DNA from: Klebsiella electrica | GTDB lineage: Bacteria; Pseudomonadota; Gammaproteobacteria; Enterobacterales; Enterobacteriaceae | Assembly (NCBI RefSeq): GCF_006711645.1 | Contig: NZ_CP041247.1 | Location: 2,046,001-2,110,000, forward strand | Reading direction: 5' to 3' | DNA length: 64,000 nt | Shown: piece by piece, positions 1-9,714 of the stretch | Layout: every line of letters begins with the position of its first letter | Numbering within the stretch: position 1 is the stretch's first letter | Notes under the pieces: model-generated | Database searches by the model: none | What the model was told of the DNA's origin: nothing | Seen by the model: only the letters and a program-made list of their open reading frames with translations | Translations under genes and position numbers: made by a program

Positions 1-1587
1 CAGCGATTGCTGGCGTTCGCGAAACTCTTCCCCGCCGTCAAGACCGTAAATTTGCGCCACATCGGCGAATTTAGCGTTGGCGTCGAGAATAAAGTCGCCG
101 AAGAAGCGCTGGTCGAGCGCCACCGGTGGCGACTGGCTGAACATTTTGCCCAGCGCCGGCAGGTCGTGCTCGCGGCCGATCACGCAGAGAATATCGCCTT
201 CGAGCAGCCGGGTGCTGCCGGTTGGGTGCAGCAGAATATTGTCGCGGAACAGGGCGGCAATGCGGGTTTCCGGCGGCATATGCAGATCGCGCAGCGCCGC
301 GCCGACGCACCATTTATCGGCGCTCAGCTGGTAAACAAACTGCTCCCAGGGATTTTCCGGATGGATATCCAGCCCGACGCGGGAAATGGGCCAGCCCACC
401 GGCGGAACCACCACTTTGGCTTTTTTCGCCGCCCACGAGAGGGAGGTTCCCTGCAGCAGCAGGGAGACCAGCACCACGAAGAAGGCGACGTTAAAGAACA
501 GGCGGGCGTTATCAAGACCGGCCATCATCGGGAAGACGGCGAGAATAATCGGCACCGCGCCGCGCAGGCCAACCCAGCTGATAAACACCCGTTCGCGCAG
601 AGTAAAGCCGCGAAACGGCAGCAGGCCGGCAAAGACCGACAGCGGGCGGGCGACGAAAATCATCCACATCGACAGCAGCAGCGCCGGGATGGCGATAGGC
701 CACAGGTCCGATGGCGTGAGCAGCAGACCGAGTACGAGGAACATGGCGATTTGCGCCAGCCACGCCAGCCCGTCAAAGTTCTGCAGGATCCCGTGACGGT
801 TGCGAATCGGCCGGTTGCCGAGCAGGAAGCCGCACAGATACACCGCCAGAATACCGCTGCCGTCCAGCGAGGTGGTGACGGCAAAAATCATAATCCCGCC
901 GCTTAGCGCCAGCAGCGGATAGAGCCCCGCAGGCAGCACGATGCGGTTAATCATCTGCAACAGCAGATAGCCGCCGCCGAGACCAATGACGATGCCGAGA
1001 CCGAACTGCTGCACGATGTGCACGGCAAACATCCAGCTCAGGCCGGTTTGATGCTGCTGAATCATCCCGATAAGGGTAATGGTCAGGAATACCGCCATCG
1101 GATCATTGCTGCCGGATTCAATCTCCAGCGTGGCGCCCACGCGCTCGTTCAGCCCTTTACCGCCGAGCAGCGAGAAGACCGCCGCGGCATCGGTGGAGCC
1201 GACAATCGCGCCGATCAACATCCCTTCGATGAGATTGAGATGGAACAGCCATGCGGCCATTATCCCGGTCAGACAGGAGGTGATCAGCACGCCAACGGTC
1301 GCCAGTGACAGGGCGGGCCAGAGGGCGACGCGAAACGAACTCGCCTGGGTGCGCATACCGCCGTCCAGCAGGATTACCGCCAGCGCCAGGTTACTCACCA
1401 TGTAGGCGAACGGGTAGTTGTCAAAAGGGATGCCGCCGATACCATCGACGCCAGCCAGCATACCGATGGTGAGGAAAATAACCAGAATCGGGATGCCAAG
1501 GCGTGAGGAAAAGGAACTCAATAAAATGCTACAGGTTACTAATACAGAACCCAGAATAAACAGACTAATGACCGCACCGGCGTCCAA
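1..1587 (-). CDS. cvrA: K+/H+ antiporter CvrA (NhaP2 family), 3' end outside window
   Basis: Inner-membrane cation/proton antiporter (CPA1 family, YcgO/NhaP2) involved in potassium export and osmotic adaptation. The reverse-strand translation follows E. coli CvrA closely from its first residues (Asp-Ala-...-Val-Ile-Ser-Leu) through the hydrophobic antiporter domain into the C-terminal TrkA_C-like cytoplasmic domain. The last visible residues match the E. coli segment before the final ~50 residues, so 529 codons are inside the window and the rest lies to the left. The start is a TTG, chosen because an AAGGAG ribosome site sits nine bases upstream and the E. coli protein begins at the same residue. 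It is in the same orientation as ldcA, as in E. coli. Confidence 0.93.
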   Translation of the reverse strand, partial: MDAGAVISLFILGSVLVTCSILLSSFSSRLGIPILVIFLTIGMLAGVDGIGGIPFDNYPFAYMVSNLALAVILLDGGMRTQASSFRVALWPALSLATVGVLITSCLTGIMAAWLFHLNLIEGMLIGAIVGSTDAAAVFSLLGGKGLNERVGATLEIESGSNDPMAVFLTITLIGMIQQHQTGLSWMFAVHIVQQFGLGIVIGLGGGYLLLQMINRIVLPAGLYPLLALSGGIMIFAVTTSLDGSGILAVYLCGFLLGNRPIRNRHGILQNFDGLAWLAQIAMFLVLGLLLTPSDLWPIAIPALLLSMWMIFVARPLSVFAGLLPFRGFTLRERVFISWVGLRGAVPIILAVFPMMAGLDNARLFFNVAFFVVLVSLLLQGTSLSWAAKKAKVVVPPVGWPISRVGLDIHPENPWEQFVYQLSADKWCVGAALRDLHMPPETRIAALFRDNILLHPTGSTRLLEGDILCVIGREHDLPALGKMFSQSPPVALDQRFFGDFILDANAKFADVAQIYGLDGGEEFRERQQSL

Positions 1588-1679
1588 AGTTGACGTACTC
1601 CTTACTGGCGTAAAGGTTTTATGAAAGTGACATTATTTTAACAACCCGCAGAGTATCCGAAAATGTGTAACCGATGTTT

Positions 1680-2594
1680 TTATTCGGTCAGTACCGGATG
1701 CCCGCTGAGCGTTAAGGTGGTGGTGGCCGCGTTGTTCACCAGCAGCGCGTTCGCGCCGAGGGGCAGGGTCACGGTCCGCTGCTCGTGGCCGAAGTCCAGC
1801 CCGCTGATAAGAGGAACAGCGAGCTGCGCGCGGAGATAGTCGCAGACCTGCGGTAAATCATAGCCCGCGTCGTAATCGTTAGGCCGGGCGCCGGTAAAGC
1901 TGCCGAGGACAATGGCGCGCTGAGCGGCGAGGATACCACTATTAAGCAGCTGCAACAGCATCCGTTCGACGCGGAACGGATGCTCGTTAATATCTTCCAG
2001 CAGCAGAATACCGTTGCTGATTTGCGGCAGCCACGGCGTGCCAATCAGCGAGGTTATCATCGCCAGATTGCCGCCCCACAGGGTCCCCTTGGCCCGGCAA
2101 TCCGGTCCGTCGCCCTGCCACTCGAGGGTAAATTCCGGGCTGCGCAGCGCCTGCCAGAAGTGCTGTTCGGTAAACGGGTCCATGACTTCGGCGCCAAAGT
2201 TACCGGCCAGCATCGGACCGCTAAAGGTGATTATGCTACCCTTGGCCAGCAGGCCCATTTGAATCGCTGTAAAATCGCTGTGTCCGCAAATGATTAGCGG
2301 GTTTTGCCGCTGGCGCGCAATGAGCGCCTGCCAGTCGATGTGCGGTAGCAGGCGGCTGGCGCCGTAGCCGCCGCGTACCGCCATCACGATGCGATTAGCG
2401 CCTTCGAGGGTCGCCAGCTGGTTTATGTCGTTCAGGCGCTCATGCTCAGTTCCGGCAAACCGCTGCTGGCGGCGGGGGATGACCTCCTGGTGCAGGACCT
2501 GATGCCCGGCTTCCTGCAGACGTTGAACGCCGCGGTGCGCTGCCTCCTGGTTGACGCAGTAACCTGAAGGGGCGACCAGATAAAACTGAGACAT
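1680..2594 (-). CDS. ldcA: Murein tetrapeptide LD-carboxypeptidase
   Basis: Cytoplasmic serine peptidase of family S66 that removes the terminal D-alanine from murein tetrapeptides during peptidoglycan recycling. Its 304 residues equal the E. coli LdcA length. The catalytic triad is intact at the known positions: Ser106 in GHSDFTA, Glu200 in LLLEDINEH and His270 in LDFGHEQR. It is divergent from emtA, another murein enzyme, and upstream of cvrA in the same direction. This is the E. coli gene order. Confidence 0.97.
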   Translation of the reverse strand: MSQFYLVAPSGYCVNQEAAHRGVQRLQEAGHQVLHQEVIPRRQQRFAGTEHERLNDINQLATLEGANRIVMAVRGGYGASRLLPHIDWQALIARQRQNPLIICGHSDFTAIQMGLLAKGSIITFSGPMLAGNFGAEVMDPFTEQHFWQALRSPEFTLEWQGDGPDCRAKGTLWGGNLAMITSLIGTPWLPQISNGILLLEDINEHPFRVERMLLQLLNSGILAAQRAIVLGSFTGARPNDYDAGYDLPQVCDYLRAQLAVPLISGLDFGHEQRTVTLPLGANALLVNNAATTTLTLSGHPVLTE

Positions 2595-2689
2595 GACAAT
2601 TCCTTGCTAAGAATGAAAGGGTTATCATGCCGCCTGGAGCGATTATTGTCATCTCCAGGCGGCAAACTTCAGCCAATAAGGATAGATGT

Positions 2690-3301
2690 GTGAAATTGAG
2701 ATGGTGTGTTTTTATCGTTGTGTTGTTGGCCGGTTGTAGCTCAAAACAGGATTACCGTAACCCGCCGTGGAACGCTGAAGTTCCGGTTAAGCGGGCGATG
2801 CAGTGGATGCCTGTCAGTGAAAAAGCCGGCGTGGCGTGGGGCGTTGACCCGCAGCTGGTGACGGCGATTATCGCCATTGAATCCGGCGGCAACCCGACGG
2901 TCATCAGTAAATCCGGAGCGGTTGGCCTGATGCAGCTGAAACCCTCGACATCCGGGCGCGATGTCTATCGGCGCATGGGCTGGCGCGGTGAACCATCGGT
3001 CAGCGAGCTGAAAAATCCCGAACGTAATATTTCGATGGGCGCGGCCTATCTGAGTATCCTTGAAAATGGCCCGCTTGCCGGGATTAAAAATCCGCAGGTG
3101 ATGCGCTATGCGGTAGTGGTCTCCTACGCTAACGGCGCCGGGGCGCTGCTGCGCACCTTCTCCGCGAATCGTCAGGATGCGATTGACGAGATCAACACTC
3201 TGGATGCCGATGAGTTCTTCGAGCACGTGGTGAAAAAGCATCCGGCTCCGCAGGCCCCACGCTATATCTGGAAGCTGCAGAAGGCGCTCGACGCCATGTA
3301 A
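2690..3301 (+). CDS. emtA: Membrane-bound lytic murein transglycosylase EmtA (MltE)
   Basis: Outer-membrane lipoprotein endo-transglycosylase that cleaves glycan strands of peptidoglycan. The GTG start at 2690 follows an AAGGAT ribosome site and gives 203 residues, the exact E. coli length; longer in-frame starts upstream are less likely. The N-terminus has a lipoprotein signal ending in the lipobox LLAGC, so Cys16 would be lipidated. The SLT domain follows, with the catalytic Glu in IAIESGGNP and the GLMQLK motif. It diverges from ldcA across about 95 bp. Confidence 0.96.
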   Translation: MKLRWCVFIVVLLAGCSSKQDYRNPPWNAEVPVKRAMQWMPVSEKAGVAWGVDPQLVTAIIAIESGGNPTVISKSGAVGLMQLKPSTSGRDVYRRMGWRGEPSVSELKNPERNISMGAAYLSILENGPLAGIKNPQVMRYAVVVSYANGAGALLRTFSANRQDAIDEINTLDADEFFEHVVKKHPAPQAPRYIWKLQKALDAM

Positions 3302-3306
3302 TCGCC

Positions 3307-3369
3307 TCCGCTCGCGCTGCGTTTACCGGGACACGCCCGGTGTTATCCGCAGAGCACAGCGCGAGCGGA
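3307..3369. terminator. Nested inverted repeat between convergent emtA and TonB receptor genes
   Basis: A 13-bp perfect outer stem (3307-3319 with 3357-3369) encloses a second 6-bp stem (ACCGGG 3325-3330 with CCCGGT 3336-3341). No T-run follows on either strand. It occupies the whole gap between two convergent genes, so it is either a bidirectional transcription barrier or a REP-like palindromic unit. Confidence 0.6.
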
Positions 3370-3387
3370 ACGCTTTTCAGACAATTC

Positions 3388-5508
3388 TCAGAAGTCGTAG
3401 CCGACGGTGGCGATCACGCTGCGCCCGGCTCCCCAGTAACAGTTGCCGGTTCCGTAGCAGCCGGAGACAAACGCCCGATCGCCGAGGTTATTGGCATTAA
3501 CCTGCACAAAAGCTCCTTTCAATGATGGCGACCAGACGCCGAGGTCGGCGCGCACCATCGCATCCAGTAAGGTGACCGACGGCAGGCGCTCGGTATTGGC
3601 ATCATCTGCCCACTGCTTGCCGATATAGCGTACGCCAGCCCCTGCACTAATGCCGGCCGGGAACTGATAGCGCGCCCAGAACGAGGCCATCTGATCCGGC
3701 GTCAGCTGCGGCGTGTTGGCGTTGGTGCCATCTTTGGTGTCCTGGAAGCGCAAGCGGTTCCAGGTGTAGGAGGCAAGGGTGCTCAGCTCAGGCGTAATCT
3801 GGTTGCGCATCTCCAGCTCCACGCCCTGGGAATGGACTTTTCCAGCCGGAATAAAGGTCGCGGTAGCAATATTTGGATCGCGCGTCGCCACATCTTTTTG
3901 CGTCAAATCGTAGATGGCAATGCTGTACATATCGGCGGTACCCGGCGGCTGGAATTTCAGCCCCGCTTCCACCTGCTCTGCGGTCGTGGGCTTGAGCAGC
4001 GTTCCGTTGGCACCCGGCAACATGGCTGGCGTAATCGCCTGGCTATAGCTCAGATACGGCGAAAGGCCATTTTCCAGCGCATACAGCAGCGATGCCCGGC
4101 CGCTGATATGGCCATCGGCGCGGCGGCTGGAGGTGCCGAAGGTATTGCTGACCTGTTGCGAAACCAGGCGATCGTACCGACCGGACACATCCAGATGCCA
4201 GCGTTCCCAGACCATTTCGTCCTGCAGATAGATCCCAGTCTGCTCATAGCGGCGGTTATTGTTATTGCTGTAGGTCACGGTATGCCCGCTCTGCGCGGTA
4301 TAGCCGCTGAACGGGTCGAGGGGTGATGCGCTGCCGGCGCCGGTCCACAGATCGTTGCGGAAACGGTGATACTCCCCGCCGACGATCAGCGTATGGGCCA
4401 GCTCGCCGGTGGTGAAATCGGCGCGCAGGCGGTTATCGGTAGACCAGGCATCCAGCGAGCCGCGCGAGCCGCTGTAGCCGCGCGCCAGGCTGTCGCTGCC
4501 GTCAATCCAGCCGACCTGATACACCTGATCCAGCGAGACGTTGGTGTGGGTATAGCTCCCGGCGGAGTAGGCCGACCAGACGTCATTGAACTGATGAGTA
4601 AACTCGTAGCTGTAGATCTGCTCGCGGCGCCGATACCCGTCTGACGGGTCACCTTCATTGGTGCCAGTGGCGAGCTTACGCCCGTTGTGGGCATAGCGGG
4701 TGCCGTCCAGCGGCAGCGAACCGTGATAACCGCCCGACGGATCTTTTTGCAGGTAGGCGCGCAGCAGCAGCGAGGTATCGGTATCCGGTTGCCAGAGCAG
4801 GGAAGGCGAAATGGCATAGCGCTCTTCGCGGGTATTATCGTATTGAGTGTCGCTGGTGCGCGTCATACCGATAACCCGGTAAGCCCATTGATCGTTGAGG
4901 GCATCGGTATAATCGAAGGCGGCCCCTTTGGTGTTCTGCGTCCCGCCGCTGAGACGGAAATGGCCTTCCGGGGCAAACTGCGGACGTTTCGACGTCATAT
5001 TCACCACCCCGCCCGGCACGCTCTGACCGTACAGCGCCGAAGAGGGGCCGCGGATGACGTCAACCCGTTCAATAAACCACGGATCGATTTGCAGGACGTT
5101 GTGGCTACCGCCATCGCTCATCAGGCGCATGCCGTCGAGAAACAGGTTATCAACATCGCCGCCGTGGTAGCCGCGCAACGACACCGTATCAAAGCGGGTT
5201 GTGCCGCCGCCGAAGCTGGAGTAAACCCCTGGGGTATATTCCAGCGCCTGGCTGAGGGTATTGGCTCCCCGATCCGCCATCTGCTGACGGGTGATGACCG
5301 AGACCGACTGCGCGGTGGTAATCAGCGGCCGATCGGTTTTTGTCGCGCCGGTGGAGGTTCTGGCGCTATAGCCCTGCGTTGGCGAGACCGCCGAGTCGAC
5401 GGGTTGCGCGGTGACGATAACCGTCTCTTCCGCCAGGCTGGCAAGCGGGAAGGCGGCGGCCAGCGCGTATAACAGCGCCGGGCGTTTGCAGATGACGCGA
5501 GCGGTCAT
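3388..5508 (-). CDS. TonB-dependent ferric hydroxamate siderophore receptor (FhuA/FoxA family)
   Basis: Outer-membrane receptor that imports an iron-siderophore complex using TonB energy. The ATG at 5508 gives 706 residues with a signal peptide (MTARVICKR..., cleavage near LASLAEE), a TonB-box-like ETVIVTA segment, a plug domain (QSVSVITRQQM, VDVIRGPSSALYG, PGGVVNM) and a 22-strand-type barrel ending in an aromatic residue. The C-terminal Cys-x(5)-Cys-Tyr-Trp-Gly pattern is typical of the FhuA/FoxA group. A longer in-frame start at 5643 would place non-signal sequence in front and overlaps the Fur box, so I reject it. The exact siderophore cannot be read from the sequence; ferrioxamine-type is a guess from family resemblance. 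Confidence 0.9.
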   Translation of the reverse strand: MTARVICKRPALLYALAAAFPLASLAEETVIVTAQPVDSAVSPTQGYSARTSTGATKTDRPLITTAQSVSVITRQQMADRGANTLSQALEYTPGVYSSFGGGTTRFDTVSLRGYHGGDVDNLFLDGMRLMSDGGSHNVLQIDPWFIERVDVIRGPSSALYGQSVPGGVVNMTSKRPQFAPEGHFRLSGGTQNTKGAAFDYTDALNDQWAYRVIGMTRTSDTQYDNTREERYAISPSLLWQPDTDTSLLLRAYLQKDPSGGYHGSLPLDGTRYAHNGRKLATGTNEGDPSDGYRRREQIYSYEFTHQFNDVWSAYSAGSYTHTNVSLDQVYQVGWIDGSDSLARGYSGSRGSLDAWSTDNRLRADFTTGELAHTLIVGGEYHRFRNDLWTGAGSASPLDPFSGYTAQSGHTVTYSNNNNRRYEQTGIYLQDEMVWERWHLDVSGRYDRLVSQQVSNTFGTSSRRADGHISGRASLLYALENGLSPYLSYSQAITPAMLPGANGTLLKPTTAEQVEAGLKFQPPGTADMYSIAIYDLTQKDVATRDPNIATATFIPAGKVHSQGVELEMRNQITPELSTLASYTWNRLRFQDTKDGTNANTPQLTPDQMASFWARYQFPAGISAGAGVRYIGKQWADDANTERLPSVTLLDAMVRADLGVWSPSLKGAFVQVNANNLGDRAFVSGCYGTGNCYWGAGRSVIATVGYDF

Positions 5509-5589
5509 GACATAATCCTGAGTTGATGTAGCCTGGTACTCCTGTACGCCGCTACGCAGTAAAAACGAAAGTGTCATCTTTCGTAAAAA

Positions 5590-5608
5590 TGTAATGCGAA
5601 TTATTATC
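5590..5608 (-). promoter_or_regulatory. Candidate Fur box of the TonB receptor
   Basis: On the minus strand the 19-mer begins GATAAT and carries CATTA in its second half. It matches the Fur consensus GATAATGATAATCATTATC at about 12 of 19 positions. It lies about 80-100 bp upstream of the receptor start, consistent with iron-responsive repression. Confidence 0.6.
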
Positions 5609-5757
5609 GTTTGCTTTCTCGAGATCAAGCCGGTTTTTGTCACGCCCGCTGGGAAAAACCATGATAAATATCAGGATGATGCTACGTAATGGGCGCTTTA
5701 TGCGCCCCGGGGAAAAGAGGGGGAGCCCGCGCCGGTGAATTCAGGTGGGGAACATGT

Positions 5758-6549
5758 TCAGCGACGGCAACTCCAGCCGATCAGCGCCCAGTCCCGGGCA
5801 TCAACCTGAATGGTCTGCGGGTTTTGCTGCGGATACCACCGTGCGAGACGTTCCCGCTCCGCCGGGCTGAGCGCGCCGAACGCCGCCACCACGTTGCGCT
5901 CAAACAGCGGATAGCTGCTGTTATCCTGAGGGTCACCATCAATAAAGTCGACGCTGGCATGAATCCCCATTTGATACAGCACGTTCACGGCATACATATA
6001 GTTCGGCAGCGTCGCGCTGTCTCGTCCCAGCACGCGCAGGATAGTCGACGAGGTAAACCCAGGGTTAACCAGATGAGTGGTGTAGACCCGCAGTCGCGCC
6101 TGACGATCGAGCTTTTGCATCGCATCGCGCATATCCGCCACCAGGGTGGAACGGGAGGCCACGGCGATATCGCAGCGCGGCAGCCCCTCCCAGCTCTCTT
6201 CCCACGCCCGCTGGTGCCAGACCGCGTGGCGAACGCCTTGCGCCGTAGCCCGACGAGCGGCGACATCGAGCATTCCCTGGCTGTAATCGACGCCGCAGAT
6301 CTCGTTGAGCTGGCTGGCCAGCGCCAGCGCGACGGTACCCGGCCCGCATCCCATATCAAACAGGCTGCTGGCGCCGTGCAAATCGATTTTTGCCAGCAGT
6401 TGCCGCAGATAGCTGTCGATGACCGGGGCATCGACGATGGCGATGTGTTCCGCCCGGGCATCCCAGTGGGCGGGCGGTTTCTCTTTTCGCCCCGCCAGAG
6501 CAAGCTGCTGTTGGTAGAGGCGGGCAAAATCGATATCGTCAATCAACAT
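5758..6549 (-). CDS. Class I SAM-dependent methyltransferase
   Basis: A 263-residue Rossmann-fold methyltransferase with motif I DMGCGPG at residues 65-71 and the acidic ribose-binding residue in VDYS (87-90). The substrate is not identifiable. It lies about 250 bp upstream of the TonB receptor in the same direction, with a GC-rich hairpin (GGGCGC-TTTAT-GCGCCC near 5690) and the receptor's Fur-box promoter between them. The two may share a siderophore-related role, but separate transcription is likely. Class I methyltransferases beside siderophore receptors have been noted in enterobacteria; I infer no more than that. Confidence 0.8.
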   Translation of the reverse strand: MLIDDIDFARLYQQQLALAGRKEKPPAHWDARAEHIAIVDAPVIDSYLRQLLAKIDLHGASSLFDMGCGPGTVALALASQLNEICGVDYSQGMLDVAARRATAQGVRHAVWHQRAWEESWEGLPRCDIAVASRSTLVADMRDAMQKLDRQARLRVYTTHLVNPGFTSSTILRVLGRDSATLPNYMYAVNVLYQMGIHASVDFIDGDPQDNSSYPLFERNVVAAFGALSPAERERLARWYPQQNPQTIQVDARDWALIGWSCRR

Positions 6550-6651
6550 AAGAGTCTTCCATCAACGCGGGCGACCTGAAAACAGCAGACTAACGCGATT
6601 GGGGCCTGGAGGGGAGAAATAAACGCGGCGGTGGGCCCGCCGCGGGAGGAG

Positions 6652-8397
6652 TTACGGCGCCGTTTTTTTATCCGCTCCGGCGATGGCATCGTTGGCGGCT
6701 GGCTGGGTGCTGACGGTGGCAACGGTTTTTTCCACCTTGTCGAGCGGGCGCGAGGCCGGCAGTGAATCGCACGGTTTCTCCTGCGGGCAGACAAGATCCA
6801 GCATTTTCAGCGTCACGCCGTTGGTCCAGCCGAAACCGTCCTGCAACGGATATTCACCGCCGCCGCCGCCGGTGCCTGTCGAGCTGACATCATACTTTTC
6901 GACCAGCTTTTGCTGACTGTCGTAGGTATGCTGGACATTGCTGAGAAAGCGCCAGCTCACCTCCACCGCCATTTTCTGCTGGCCGTAGTTTTGCAACCCC
7001 TGGGCGGCAACCCACTGCAGCGGCGCCCAGCCGTTCGGCGCGTCCCACTGCTGACCGCTGTGCACGGTGGTGGTGGTTAATCCTCCGGGTTTTAGCAACT
7101 GCGATTGCGCCGCACTGGCAACCTTCGCCGCCCGCTCGCGGGAAGCGGCGTTGACATACAGCGGGAACAGGGCCGCGGCGGTGAGCTGATTACGCACCTT
7201 ATGGCTCTTGAGGTCATAATCGGCGTACCAGCCCGTTTTATCGTTCCACAGATATTTTTCCATGGCCTTCTGGCGGTCGTTGGCCAGGGCATCGTACTGC
7301 GCCGCTTTGGCGTTGTCGCCGTCGGCTTTGCTGGCGCGCGCGAGGGTTTTCTCCAGATGGAACATCAGGGCGTTGAGATCGACCGGTACGATGCTGGTGG
7401 TGCGGATGGTCCCCAGTTTTTGCGGATCATCCATCCAGCGCGAGCTGAAATCCCAGCCTGAGGCGGCGGCAGAACGCAGATCGCGATAGATCTCGGTTGC
7501 CGGACGATTTGGGTTGTTCTTCGCGGTGGTGACATCATCGAGCCACGATTCCGGACGCGGCGTATCGTTATCATCCCAGTAGCGGTTCAGCAGCGCGCCG
7601 TCTTCCATACGCACCACCCGCTGGTTGGTTTTTCCCGGTTCCAGCGTATCGGCGCCTTTCATCCAGTACTGGTACTCTTTTTCCAGCTGCGGCCGCCAGG
7701 TTTTCAACACCCGATCGCCATCATGGGTCGCGAGGAGCTCCACCATAAACGAGAAAAACGGCGGCTGCGAGCGGCTGAGATAGTAGCTGCGGTTGCCATT
7801 GGGGATGTGGCCCCAGGCATCGATCTCCGCCGCGAAATTGGTCACCATATCCTCAATTTTATCCCAGTGCCCGCTCTCCGCCAGGCCCAGCATGGTGAAG
7901 TAGCTATCCCAGTAATACACTTCACGGAAGCGACCGCCTGGCACCACGTAGGGTTTGGGCAGCGGCAGCAAAGAGTCCCACTTTTCGACCTCAACGGTAC
8001 TGCGGGTCAGCACCGGCCACAGGCCGTCGATATGCTGACGCAGCGTCTGGCCCTTTGGCGGAACGTAGCGATCGTTGTCTTGCGGCAGGGTGAAGTTCAG
8101 CTCGACGAAATGGCGCAGGTCGAAGCTGGTCTGGTTTTTTTGCATGCGATAGTCGGCGAGGATCATCAGCGGGTCGCTATTGGGGATCGCATCGGCAAAG
8201 GTTTTCTGGTCGGGGAAGAGCCTGGCGCTTTGCACATCATTAAACAGCGGGCCGAGCATCACATCCGGGGATGGCGGCACGGGTCTGGTTTCCGCGGCCT
8301 GGGCGGTCAGCATCGATAAAGCGAAGATCGCGCCGCCGATCGCCAGATGTAAAGCGTAAGGCAATGTTGCGGGGAGACGTGAAACCGATCTCGTCAT
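6652..8397 (-). CDS. treA: Periplasmic trehalase
   Basis: Glycoside hydrolase family 37 enzyme that splits trehalose into two glucoses in the periplasm, allowing its use at high osmolarity. The 581 residues begin with a signal peptide (hydrophobic stretch ending near TAQA-AE). The trehalase signatures are present in order: [25 protein letters not shown] and the glycine run before [13 protein letters not shown]. By homology the acid/base Asp is the one in SGWDFSSRW and the partner Glu is in GGGEYPLQ. E. coli TreA is slightly shorter (565), the extra length being a C-terminal tail. It stands alone and diverges from the hydrolase gene. Confidence 0.96.
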   Translation of the reverse strand: MTRSVSRLPATLPYALHLAIGGAIFALSMLTAQAAETRPVPPSPDVMLGPLFNDVQSARLFPDQKTFADAIPNSDPLMILADYRMQKNQTSFDLRHFVELNFTLPQDNDRYVPPKGQTLRQHIDGLWPVLTRSTVEVEKWDSLLPLPKPYVVPGGRFREVYYWDSYFTMLGLAESGHWDKIEDMVTNFAAEIDAWGHIPNGNRSYYLSRSQPPFFSFMVELLATHDGDRVLKTWRPQLEKEYQYWMKGADTLEPGKTNQRVVRMEDGALLNRYWDDNDTPRPESWLDDVTTAKNNPNRPATEIYRDLRSAAASGWDFSSRWMDDPQKLGTIRTTSIVPVDLNALMFHLEKTLARASKADGDNAKAAQYDALANDRQKAMEKYLWNDKTGWYADYDLKSHKVRNQLTAAALFPLYVNAASRERAAKVASAAQSQLLKPGGLTTTTVHSGQQWDAPNGWAPLQWVAAQGLQNYGQQKMAVEVSWRFLSNVQHTYDSQQKLVEKYDVSSTGTGGGGGEYPLQDGFGWTNGVTLKMLDLVCPQEKPCDSLPASRPLDKVEKTVATVSTQPAANDAIAGADKKTAP

Positions 8398-8615
8398 GGG
8401 GAATTCTCCTTATCATTTCAGACGGTCTTGCCACTGCGTTTGACCATCAGAAAACCTTAGACGAATATCCGTCATCCGGGGTGTCGCAGGTAACATTTTG
8501 CGTGAAAACAGACAATTTACCTGCTTGCACGGGCAGGCAAAGGCGAATAAAAGAGCCGTGGAGAGCGCCAGGTTAACGCGGTGCGCGGTTGAGTAAAGTT
8601 TGAGGAGAACGATGG

Positions 8616-9509
8616 GTGAATCGACGTCATTTTCTGCTGTTCAGCGTGGCATCGCTGTGGGCGGCGACACGTGTTGAGGCCAGCGGCCTGCGGGAGGAGG
8701 TGCTCCGTTTATGGCCAGAAGAACCGCCGGGCGGCGGCGGGCCTTCGGGAGCGCCGTGGCGCTCTGCGCGCGGCGCGCTCAGCCATATTGCCCGGCCGCA
8801 GCTGGCGGTGTGGCGACCGGCGGTACCTCGCGGTCATGGCGTGCTGATTGCAGCCGGGGGCGGCTACCGACGCATCGAAATGGCGAAAGAGGCCTGGCCT
8901 GCCGCGCGCTGGCTGACGGCCCGCGGCTATACCGCCTACATCCTGAGCTACCGGCTTCCCGGCGAAGGGTGGGGCGCCGGGGCGCTGGCACCGTTGCAGG
9001 ACGCCCAGCGGGCGCTGCGGCTGATTCGCGCGCGGGAGAAACAGGTCAGCGTACTGGGGTTTTCCGCCGGCGGGCATCTGCTGGGGATGGCCGCCTGCCG
9101 GGCCGATTTTGCTGCTTATTCGCCGCAGGATGCCCTCGATGACCACCCGGCGCGAGCCGATAAGGCCGCGCTGATTTATCCGATTATTTCGCTGATGTCG
9201 CCCTACAGCCATACCGCGACGCACCGGATGCTGGCGGGAGTCCACGCCTCACAGGCGGTTGACCGCGCCTGGTCGGTGCAGACCTATGTCAATTCGCAGA
9301 CGCCGCCCTGCTTTCTGGCCCAGGCGGAGGACGATACGGTGTCCGATCCGCATAACACCCTGATCATGGCCGCCGCCTGTCGGCAGCATCAGGTCCCGGT
9401 TAGTCTCTATCGCTATGCCCGCGGCGGGCACGGTTTTGCCATGGGGCGCCCCGGTACCCCGACCGTCGAGTGGCCGGCGCATTACGCGCGCTGGCTGGAC
9501 GGGATCTAA
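8616..9509 (+). CDS. Secreted alpha/beta hydrolase (esterase/xylanase-like)
   Basis: A 297-residue alpha/beta hydrolase of the BD-FAE/acetylxylan-esterase-like type. The catalytic triad is visible: Ser150 in GFSAGGH, Asp240 in EDDTVS and His272 in GGHGFAMG, with an oxyanion AAGGGY motif near residue 80. The GTG start follows TGAGGAG closely; an ATG four bases upstream is out of frame. The N-terminus carries a twin-arginine-like motif (RRHFLLF) and a hydrophobic stretch, suggesting Tat export. The natural ester substrate is unknown. Confidence 0.82.
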   Translation: MNRRHFLLFSVASLWAATRVEASGLREEVLRLWPEEPPGGGGPSGAPWRSARGALSHIARPQLAVWRPAVPRGHGVLIAAGGGYRRIEMAKEAWPAARWLTARGYTAYILSYRLPGEGWGAGALAPLQDAQRALRLIRAREKQVSVLGFSAGGHLLGMAACRADFAAYSPQDALDDHPARADKAALIYPIISLMSPYSHTATHRMLAGVHASQAVDRAWSVQTYVNSQTPPCFLAQAEDDTVSDPHNTLIMAAACRQHQVPVSLYRYARGGHGFAMGRPGTPTVEWPAHYARWLDGI

Positions 9510-9648
9510 CCCTGATGGCGCAGGCGCCCGGCATTTGCTTCATGGTGGTGCAAACCGGGCGTGGCACCGGCTATTGCGGGGATTATTTTTTTGCACAATA
9601 AAGCGGCGCGTTGCGCAGAATTGCACTCGTCTCTCGCCATCAGCTACC

Positions 9649-9664
9649 TGGCATAATAAATGCT
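9649..9664 (+). promoter_or_regulatory. Candidate sigma-54 promoter for the Anbu operon
   Basis: The sequence TGGCATAATAAATGCT has the sigma-54 arrangement GG-N10-GC (GG at 9650-9651, GC at 9662-9663), with TGGCA at -24 and TGC at -12. It predicts a transcript start about 40 bp before the first gene. No good sigma-70 -35 element is correctly spaced here. No clear NtrC site was found upstream, although two TTGCAC half-site-like words occur at about 9590 and 9621. Confidence 0.5.
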
Positions 9665-9714
9665 TATCTCTTTGCGGGGTTACCCCAACGTGAGTATAAC
9701 CGGAGGAGACGGCC

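Noticed and set aside
7..906. Plus-strand frame of 299 codons opposite cvrA
   Set aside because: It is the antisense shadow of the antiporter, rich in His, Gln and Arg, with no domain. The cvrA translation is clearly correct.
9520..9640. NtrC-binding site upstream of the candidate sigma-54 promoter
   Set aside because: GTGC and GCAC words occur but not in the GCAC-N7-GTGC arrangement. An activator site is not supported.
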